In this document: in pieces, positions 7,901-13,285 of the stretch
Position numbering within the stretch: the stretch's first letter is position 1
Layout: every line of letters begins with the position of its first letter
Source: Chromera velia
Taxonomy: Eukaryota > Sar > Chromeraceae
Assembly (NCBI GenBank): GCA_018398765.1
Contig: JAHBMJ010002050.1
Span: 10,001 to 23,285 of the forward strand
DNA: 13,285 nucleotides
Direction: 5' to 3'
Notes under the pieces: generated by a model
Database searches by the model: none
The model's input: the letters and a program-made list of their open reading frames with translations, nothing else
What the model was told of the DNA's origin: nothing
Made by a program: the position numbers and the translations under genes

Positions 7901-10900
7901 GTGTGAGGGAAGCCGACGTCGAAGAAGAAGCACCCGCCGTCGTAGGGAGTCCCTTCAGGGCCGGTGATCATCACTCTGCACATGCATGGACACAATTGTA
8001 CACACAGAGGCGAGCAGAGTCACAGACACACTCACACTCACATTCACTCTCTCTACCAGTCGCAAACACGCACGCACAGACAGAGGGTGGGTGGAGGAGC
8101 CCTGGAGCAGACAGTTTTTCCTTCTCCCCCTGTCAGGCCCTGCCTTCAATCGCTTACGTGGAGGAAGTCAAAGAGACAGAATTCCCATGTCCATACAACA
8201 TTGCTACACAGAGATAGGCTCGTAACAGACAGACAGACAGACTGGGAGGCATGAAAACAGACAATGAGCTTCTCTCCTTTTCCCTTTCTTTTTCTCGTAA
8301 GGCACGAACAGAAGACGACAGGAAGAAAGAACGACTGGACGAACGAACAAGCGAAAGAAAGCAAGTAGGAAAGAAGAAGGGAAGCAAAGAAACAATGAAG
8401 CAAAGAATGAATGAAAGACAGAAAGGCAGAAAGACAGCCAGACAGACAGACATAACGAAAGAAAGAAAGAAAGAAAGAAAGAAAGAAAAGGAAGGAAGGA
8501 AGGAAGGAAGGAACAACGCGAAAAAACAAAGAGAGGAAAACAGACCTCCAGAGGCACACGTTGGTGTCGTCACTTCTCACGACGATAGAAGTGCTCTCGT
8601 GGATTGGAAGGTCCGATTGGAGGGCTGCATGCAAAATATCAAAAAGAAATAAAGGAATTAATGACTGTGTCGAATTCCAAGACCAGTTTGTGTTCTTGTG
8701 TCTTCATGATTTTACCACCCCCGCACCTACCCACACCCACTCGCACAGACAGAGGGGTAGAGAGAGAGGCAGAGGAGCCGGAGGAATGCCAATATTCGTC
8801 CGACGTCTCGGAAATCGAAAATCAGTTTTCCCAAACAGGTGCACCATTTCGCAGTCGACACCCCCTTCCACAGAAAAGAAACCTTCTTCAGGCACTTACG
8901 GCATGAATGATTGATTCCTTCCTGGAAGGAGTAGAATGGAGAAGGGCTTTGTACGACCAAGGCACTGACCCACCCACCCACCCACCCACCCACCTGCCAT
9001 CTCTCTGCAGACGCGCATGATCACAGAGCGGACTGGTGTCTCCCCACACTGCGCCCTGAAAGAATGAGCCTCGAGTGGGCTCTGACCGTACCTCAGCTCG
9101 GCAAGCTGCTTCTCGTAGCTCCCTCCTTCCTTCTCCTCTTCCTTCTCCTTCTTCTCGGCCTTCTCTTTTGGCTCGCCCTCCGCAGGTTCACTTCCTCTCT
9201 TCCTCTTTACACTTCCCCGACCTCCTCGCTGCTTCGCCTTCGGAACAGCAGCTGCAGCAGCTGAAGAAGACGAAGAAGAGGAAGAGGAAGAGGACGAAGA
9301 CGAAGAAGAGGACGAGGAGCTATTTGCAGTTGCCTTCGCGACGCGGCTGGCCAGTTCACAGAGCTGCGACGCAACATCCCTCTGCCCCCCCAGTTCACTC
9401 TCGCTGTCGAGGAGATTGAAAGGACCCTTGGGGCACGGACCTTTCCCCCCACCCGCACCGAAAGACGAGAACCACGCGCCTCCAGCACCGAAAGACGCGA
9501 TGCTGGGGGGCAAGTTCATTCCAAAGACCTTTACTCCTCCCGCGGGTTGATCCTCGGATTTCTTTTTGTTGGAGACTTTGGCTTTTTTTGTCTTTTTCTC
9601 TTTAGCTATTTTCGCCATCTCTGCTTTCGTGAGCTTTCTTTTCTTGCCTTTCTTCCCTTTCCCCTCCTCCTCTTCCTCCTCCCCGCCACCTTCGTCGTCG
9701 TCCTCGGCTGAGCCCGGAAGTTCAAGTTGCATCAGCTCCTTGCTGCCCTGAAGAAAAACTTGAGCAGCACGGCCACTCTCTGCGCATGCAGCGCTGCAGA
9801 GAAAAATTTATCAGGAGCAGTGGAGTGAGAGCACGCGCATCCAGAGATGAATGAATTGGGTAGCAGGAGACAAGAGAAAATTGTTTGGGCAAAAGGAGGA
9901 ACTATTGCACATAGCTGGCAGGTTTTTGAGGAAGCGAATGACCAAGAGACATCCGGTCAACGAGGAATACGGCTGTTAAACCAAGCAAACAAAAATAGGA
10001 AAGAAAGAACTACCGCAGCTTCTCAGACCATCCAAGGACAACGAAGCCGTTCAGGAAGACCACCGAACGAAGCGCGAAGCCCACTATCCCGAAAAAGAGG
10101 GGAAGTCTCTCGCACACCTCCGCGAAGGACGTGGAAAGCGCTGCAGTCAGACACTTCTGCATCTTCTCGTCTCTCAGGACCTTCACCAATCCCTCTAGTA
10201 TCTGGGCCTCTTTGTTAAGCCCGAGGGCCCGCACGTCCGGATCGAAAGGACCGGGGAGGTTAGACAGATCTTTGCCCTCCTTCTCGACTTGCGAGAGGTC
10301 CAGAGAGGCGGAAATAGAGCTCTTGCAGGCGTCAAGAAGGGAGATGGCACGAAACGCCGCGTTGGCAGTGCTTTCATCGCGCTTGTCTGCATGCGCATAC
10401 AGAAAAACATACTTGTGTAGATAGACACACACTCAAGTATAGAGGGTGTACACTTGACTCTACCTCCCTCTTAGCACCCTTATTATCTGTCTCGTCCTGT
10501 GACAGGATGGAATCTTCTCTGACTGTATCAGACGCCCACTGGTCCCCGAGGAGGGAGACGTCTGATTACGCAACCGCTTCGCACACAACTTGGCTGGCTG
10601 AATACCTCACCTGATGGATCGTATTTAGCAGTCCCTCTCCAATCAAGCAACCTCAATGAACACATCTGACGCATTCAAAGGGCTCATTCATGCATGCAAC
10701 GGGTGCTTCTGTCTGTCTTTGAGACTCACCAGTCTCTATGCGGGTAGCATTCGCATCCCACCGCCTGCTGCCCCCCGTCCCCCCAAAGACCATTCCAGAA
10801 CCAAATCCAGTGCCTTTCGCAAATCCAAGACTGGAAGAAGAGACCGACGGTTGTTTGGCTGCTGCATTTTTCTTGGGCTTTGCCTTTGCTCTTCTGCCTT

Positions 10901-11165
10901 GTTTGGGGGCTGAGCTTTTGGGGGCTGAGGACGCTGCCGCAAGTGATTGCTTTTTCTTCGAATCTCCGTCTCCGTCTCTGTCTCCGCCCTCTTCTTTTTT
11001 CGTTTCATCCTCTACGTGGACCCCCAGGGTCGTGCAGAGACTCTCCGTCAAATCAGACACAGCATCTTGGAACTGCTTCACGAGGCTGTGATTTGGTTCA
11101 TTCTCACCATCACCATCTAGCTCCACCATGTCGGCATCCTCCTCGTCAGAGTCGATTTGAATCAT
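4697..11165 (-). CDS. Large ubiquitin-conjugating enzyme E2, BIRC6/UBE2O/PHO2 type (11 exons)
   Basis: Exons (high to low): 11165-10730, 10386-10014, 9793-8994, 8624-8546, 7975-7879, 7261-7166, 6848-6801, 6166-6110, 5598-5549, 5242-5184, 4917-4697. All introns are GT-AG, phases fit throughout, and the sum is 2316 nt, or 771 residues. The protein should charge ubiquitin through a thioester Cys and pass it to substrates. The UBC core (about residues 537-690) reads [51 protein letters not shown], then [29 protein letters not shown] and GYEASRG. NPN (about 609-611) replaces the usual HPN, as in BIRC6-class E2s, and the catalytic Cys is about residue 619. Upstream are a KGTGFGSG..W block, a helical block with LPLFF, acidic and Lys-rich tracts and a poly-Ser run. 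It is too short to be a full BIRC6 and no BIR repeat is seen. In-frame Met codons at 11189 and 11285 are possible starts. Exon 2-3 and exon 9 boundaries are the weakest. Family assignment is strong, function by homology only. Confidence 0.88.
4918..5183 (-). other. Intron 10 of the E2 gene
   Basis: 266 nt, GTACGT...CATGCAG, phase 1. The stretch at 5040-5090 (CTGTCTGTC-type repeats on the plus strand) is low complexity. No gene or RNA was recognised inside it. Confidence 0.8.
5184..5242 (-). CDS. E2 gene exon 10: SKRYN helix
   Basis: The acceptor is TTTTGTTGCAG. The exon encodes [19 protein letters not shown], the 'S..YN.N.....T....M' helix after the UBC core. The donor is CAG|GTACGT, phase 1. 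The Pro-rich alternative frame here does not match the family. Confidence 0.87.
5549..5598 (-). CDS. E2 gene exon 9: GYEASRG segment
   Basis: The acceptor CATGCCTGCAG is followed by [16 protein letters not shown], matching the GYE..RGT..G motif after PYFNEP. The donor chosen is GG|GTGGGT (phase 2), the one that fits exon 10. The region is a run of overlapping GT sites (GTCGGTGGGTGGGTTGGT), so the exact end may move by a few residues. Confidence 0.8.
6110..6166 (-). CDS. E2 gene exon 8: UBC helix and PYFNEP loop
   Basis: A 57-nt exon encoding [19 protein letters not shown], almost identical to the class consensus (VLVSIQSLIL..PYFNEPG). It is flanked by CGATCAG and CCG|GTCAGT, phase 0 on both sides. 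Confidence 0.95.
6167..6800 (-). other. Intron 7 of the E2 gene with GGAA-rich tract
   Basis: 634 nt, GTGGGT...GATCAG. It contains an (A/G)GGAAAAA repeat at 6343-6382 and, near its 3' end (6190-6220), three ATGCAT-type words on the transcript. Open frames within it on the plus strand are low complexity. Confidence 0.75.
6801..6848 (-). CDS. E2 gene exon 7: post-catalytic loop
   Basis: A 48-nt exon encoding [16 protein letters not shown], matching the 'W.P..S..LQ' segment after the catalytic Cys. The acceptor TGCATGCATGCAG and donor CAG|GTGGGT are both strong. Phase is 0 on both sides. Confidence 0.93.
7166..7261 (-). CDS. E2 gene exon 6: catalytic exon
   Basis: A 96-nt phase-0 exon encoding [20 protein letters not shown], then [12 protein letters not shown]. 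It holds the NPN motif (in place of HPN) and the active-site Cys (VCLSLLGTW). The flanks are CTTCCAG and CAG|GTCAGT. All core residues are present, so the enzyme is predicted active. Confidence 0.95.
7500..7753. repeat. 45-bp minisatellite, about six units, in E2 intron 5
   Basis: Units begin with GGTCAAGACAGAAGAACAG at 7500, 7537, 7582, 7627, 7672 and 7717. Four are exactly 45 bp and nearly identical; the first is a 37-bp variant and the last partial. The spacer is CCCTAGAAAACGAGGCATTT followed by a T-run. Because 45 is a multiple of three, both strands stay open: plus gives [12 protein letters not shown] repeats, minus gives [12 protein letters not shown] repeats. Both are artefacts of an intron lying between the exons at 7261 and 7879. 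An imperfect seed (CACGAGGCATTTGTTTGGTC) precedes unit 1. Confidence 0.92.
7879..7975 (-). CDS. E2 gene exon 5: UBC beta-meander
   Basis: The acceptor is GCATGTGCAG. The exon encodes [14 protein letters not shown] and [18 protein letters not shown], the unmistakable second and third strands of a BIRC6/UBE2O-type UBC fold. The donor is AGG|GTTCGT, phase 0. Joining to exon 6 gives [12 protein letters not shown], aligning residue for residue with the class consensus PPLVNLETTGG. Confidence 0.94.
8290..8520. repeat. Purine tract with (GAAA)n and (GGAA)n, E2 intron 4
   Basis: The plus strand is almost wholly purine from about 8305, ending in (GAAA)n at 8457-8488 and (GGAA)n at 8490-8512. The E2 transcript therefore carries a 200-nt pyrimidine tract early in this 570-nt intron (7976-8545). 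The long frames on both strands here (Phe/Ser/Leu-rich or Lys/Glu-rich) are low-complexity artefacts. Confidence 0.88.
8546..8624 (-). CDS. E2 gene exon 4: first part of UBC core
   Basis: The acceptor is TTTTGCATGCAG. The exon encodes [19 protein letters not shown] then TNVCLW, the first strand of the UBC fold (compare 'SLP...SSIFVR.DE.R.D'). The donor is AG|GTCTGT, phase 2. Joining to the next exon restores an Arg codon and gives [10 protein letters not shown]. Confidence 0.9.
8964..8994 (-). repeat. (GGGT)n at the 5' splice site of E2 intron 3
   Basis: On the transcript strand intron 3 starts with six consecutive GTGG/GGGT-type units right at the donor. The G-runs meet the sequence rule for a four-tetrad-run quadruplex. 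Intron 3 is 8625-8993. Confidence 0.85.
8994..9793 (-). CDS. E2 gene exon 3: low-complexity linker and pre-UBC helix
   Basis: The acceptor is TTTTTCTCTGCAG. Low-complexity sequence follows: an acidic EEEEEE tract, a Lys-rich KGKKGKKRK stretch (possible nuclear signal), two FGAGG-containing repeats ([17 protein letters not shown]), and 20 Ser (mixed codons, from about residue 428) followed by five Ala. It ends with [20 protein letters not shown] and [13 protein letters not shown]. That last block lines up with the 'Y..L..L.F....HH' and 'R..RE...L...LP' elements before the UBC core of this class. GTACGG (9091) and TTTCAG (9056) inside it mimic a 36-nt intron but are kept as coding. The donor is G|GTGGGT, phase 1. 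Confidence 0.8.
10014..10386 (-). CDS. E2 gene exon 2: helical block
   Basis: The acceptor GCGCATGCAG is followed by a split Asp codon and [20 protein letters not shown]. Leu-rich helical sequence follows, including [20 protein letters not shown] and [18 protein letters not shown]. The latter resembles the 'LPLYRALL-LLRAL' helix common upstream of the UBC core in this class (recalled, not searched). The chosen donor is CG|GTAGTT at 10013. Earlier GT sites (for example CG|GTGGTC) would end the exon sooner, so the low end is uncertain. Confidence 0.68.
10730..11165 (-). CDS. E2 gene exon 1: acidic N-terminus and KGTGFG block
   Basis: It opens [20 protein letters not shown], acidic and nuclear-protein-like, then a short helical segment ([20 protein letters not shown]). 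A Lys/Ser/Ala-rich linker leads to [12 protein letters not shown] and a Trp (RRWDAN). A KGTG[FY]G..W block upstream of the UBC core is, as I recall, shared by BIRC6-type E2s. The donor is G|GTGAGT, leaving phase 1. The frame remains open upstream to Met codons at 11189 and 11285, so the N-terminus could be 8 or 40 residues longer. A further upstream exon cannot be excluded. Confidence 0.78.
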
Positions 11166-11914
11166 CTTTGTGCTCTTTCGGTTCCGCATCTTTCCACAAT
11201 TCTGGTTTCCTGAGTTGCGCGAAGCCAAGAAGCACTTCTGTAGGCCGTACGGCTTCGAGAACGCAAAAAAGGATTGCCAGAGCAAAGCAAGGAAGAGTCT
11301 CTGAATTTCCAGTGTTCGTCTGGACTGCTAGTGTCCCTTGCCAGTCTTTCTACACCCCGCTCAGCGCCATACTGACCTCAAACTGCACAATCAGACTGTC
11401 CCGGGACACCGTCTTGCACCGTGCCTCGCGAGTGAGACCCGTTTCGCTCCATACATGTCTCAAGACTTCAGACAGACTGAGAGATACTGAGAGCCATAGC
11501 GGGAAATGATTGATGAGAAATTTTGATTGAGGTTTTTGTTATGCATGCCGCGTCCCCGTGTATGAGGGGCGGATCTAGCCTAGTCTGTCAAAAGGTTCCG
11601 GTTCGTCCCATCTGTTCTGAATCTAGGAACACTGCTCATTAATCACTTTTACTGCGGCTTATTTCTTAAGCGGCGGTAGAGTAGAACTTGGAGAACAACG
11701 AAAAGAGGGGAGAGGCAGGGCAAAAACTTTCTAAAAGTTTGTCTCCTTGGCAAAGGCTACCCTTTGACGGCAGAGAACAACTTCAAAGAGACCCCCCCCA
11801 TTAATCTGCCCCTCATTTTCTCAACCTTCTTTTCTTCCTTTCCTTTCATGCGCTTGCCCCCCCTTTTTTTTCCCTTCTTGTTTGTATACAAAGAATCAAT
11901 TACAAAAGGATCGC
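11166..11914. other. 5' flank of the E2 gene and 3' flank of the LINE
   Basis: The E2 frame stays open to 11285; nothing else protein-like is seen. A TATGCATGCCGCG word (11540-11552), a CTTAAG-containing AT-rich patch (11640-11680) and homopolymer C/T runs (11790-11880) occur. The LINE ends on the minus strand at 11915, so its 3' UTR occupies an unknown part of 11915 downward. No promoter element can be named. Confidence 0.45.
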
Positions 11915-13285
11915 TTAGTTTGCGCCCTCCGAGTCGAAAGACCCGGAGAACGCTGCGACCTCCCTACCGAGAAGGCACTCAGGCTGGAAGGGCCCTCTGG
12001 TTCCCCTCCTGCTGTGAATTGAACAGAGAAGATTTGCGGCAACGAAACGCTGTAGCGTGCAGGAAAGAACTTTATAATACCGGTCCATCAGCCTTGTCTG
12101 CACTGCCTCATCTCCCTCTCCTCCTCTCACTCTTCCGGCCCCCAACTTCGCTATCTCTTTCAAAAAACGAATTGTCCCCTCTCCTGGTCTCCCATATGTC
12201 TCAAACACAAGAGGAACAAACCGAAATCCGATTTCATGACAGATCTCACCGTACCTGTCGTTTTTGACCTTCTCCATCGCCTTTGCTGCCGACCCTGCTG
12301 TTTTTGCGAATCTTCGCAGGCGGTTGGCATCAATTGAGAATGGATGGGTCACTGCGACGTCTCCTAGTACGGTGTCTCCTGATGGGAGACCTGCAAGGAA
12401 ATCGGGACGTTTCTGTCTCTCATTGACGAGACGGGTGGGAGTAGACAAGCCTAGCTGTCCGAAGGTTGGCTCCCTTGTTACATAGCAATGACGGAGCCCC
12501 TGCAAAAGAGAGCAGAATGCATCTTTCATCTGTTCATGTCTCCACCACACTCCCCCCCCCGTGCCACAAGTCTGTGCATGCTGACCCTCATGGTCCAGCG
12601 TAGCCCCACAAGCACAGATCGGGTTCCGTTTGATTTCTGGGATGGGAAGACCCAGACGGAGACGAACGGCGGTGGTGAAAAGCGTGGGGGAAATTTTTGT
12701 CCATCCAGAGGACGGCATCGCAGTGAGCCAAGCTGAAGCCCCTGTGCCTGAACAAGACTTCAAACGTGCCTTCCCTGGAGGGGACAGCGCATTCAGAAGT
12801 TGTTCTCTACGAACAAGGTGGAGGGCTTCAATCATTAAGTGCTGCATCTCCCCCCTCTCATGAATTAGGAAATCATCAATTCTCTCCCCCCACTCACTTT
12901 GCAACACCCGGGGAATGTGGTTCTGTCCGAGTTCCCTCTGCACCCCCCCTCTGCAGTCCGTATATGCCTGTGCCACTCTTTTCACCCAATGCAGGCCGGC
13001 AAAATCCGATTGTGTTGGCGTTGCAAAACCTTGATCGGTAAGCCTGCCTCTGACTGCGGCGAGGGTTTGCGCACCGCAGCCTACTAGTGCTGCCGGCGCG
13101 ATATGACGGAAAAAAGGGATTCCTAACCCCCCCTGGCATAACGGGAGATAGATCTGCTCCTTCTTTTGGATCCATTCTTCTGGGGTCAGACGCATACTGC
13201 GGGCAAAAGAGTTCCCCAACTCCTTATCCGCCCGCTCCCAGACGTCAGTGTGTAGTCTGTCTGCCATCACTCGGGCCAAGTAGAC
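11915..13285 (-). mobile_element. LINE retrotransposon ORF, C-terminal part with RLE domain (5' partial)
   Basis: An undamaged frame of more than 450 codons, open through the right edge (VYLARVMADRLHTD), ends in a TAA at 11917-11915. Numbering from the Met at 13279: residues 45-65 (LPLCQGGLGIPFFRHIAPAA) are the usual 'lp...GGLGI' thumb/linker segment after a reverse transcriptase; 181-187 (ASAWLTA) precede a zinc knuckle C222-x-C224-x9-H234-x3-C238; R247-H248 follow; then RPDF (P292-D293), D307 in DVAVTHP (a PD-x13-D pair), and a K337-x5-Y343 stretch. This is the restriction-like endonuclease arrangement of R2-type LINEs, which nicks the target site so the exposed end primes reverse transcription. 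The RT domain itself would lie beyond the window. Absence of stops suggests a recent copy. The element is in the same orientation as the E2 gene, ending about 630-750 bp upstream of its start. Confidence 0.85.

Noticed and set aside
8146-8652. Long Phe/Ser/Leu-rich minus ORFs and a Lys/Glu-rich plus ORF
   Set aside because: These come from a purine/pyrimidine tract with (GAAA)n and (GGAA)n inside an intron; composition is repeat-driven.
8915-8936. Possible 22-nt microexon (RNQSFMP) between E2 exons 3 and 4
   Set aside because: It would break the phase with exon 4, while the direct join gives [15 protein letters not shown], which matches the family.
10880-11509. 209-residue plus-strand ORF opposite E2 exon 1
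   Set aside because: It is an antisense shadow of a coding exon, with His/Ser/Arg-rich composition and no motif.
1-13285. tRNA or rRNA genes
   Set aside because: A visual scan for TPsiC-box and rRNA-like words found nothing convincing; a covariance search was not possible.

Overview
The window looks like nuclear DNA from a protist, not a bacterium. Its real genes are split by many introns, coding exons sit in simple-sequence-rich non-coding DNA, and LINE-type retroelement relics are present. Frequent TGCATGCA-type palindromes and a plant/BIRC6-like E2 gene with about ten short introns would suit a chromerid or coccidian-like alveolate such as Chromera. That assignment is an inference from style and was not checked against any database.

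Layout. (1) 1-334, plus strand: the last exon of an unrecognised gene, with an acidic/aromatic C-terminal tail. (2) 335-4696: about 4.4 kb between two convergent genes. It holds a decayed plus-strand LINE C-terminal domain (about 1555-2430), two copies of a 105-bp repeat (one interrupts that LINE, one follows it), AT-rich DNA and microsatellites. (3) 4697-11165, minus strand: the main gene, reconstructed by eye as 11 exons with fully compatible splice phases. It encodes a large ubiquitin-conjugating enzyme of the BIRC6/UBE2O/plant PHO2 class, about 771 residues from the chosen Met. The N-terminal half is low complexity. The C-terminal UBC core is spread over seven small exons and carries an NPN motif and the catalytic Cys in the context [11 protein letters not shown]. 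One intron carries a six-unit 45-bp minisatellite. (4) 11166-11914: the 5' flank of the E2 gene plus the 3' tail of the next element. (5) 11915-13285, minus strand: the open, undamaged C-terminal part of a LINE with a restriction-like endonuclease (RLE) domain, running off the right edge.

No operon logic applies. The E2 gene is the only recognisable host enzyme. The two retroelement pieces belong to different RLE-LINE lineages, one old and broken, one apparently recent. The most unusual signals are a CATGC core just upstream of the 3' splice site in 8 of the 10 inferred introns, G-rich runs just inside several 5' splice sites, and a conserved coding stretch that mimics a 36-nt intron. Most long ORFs in the window are shadows or products of low-complexity DNA.
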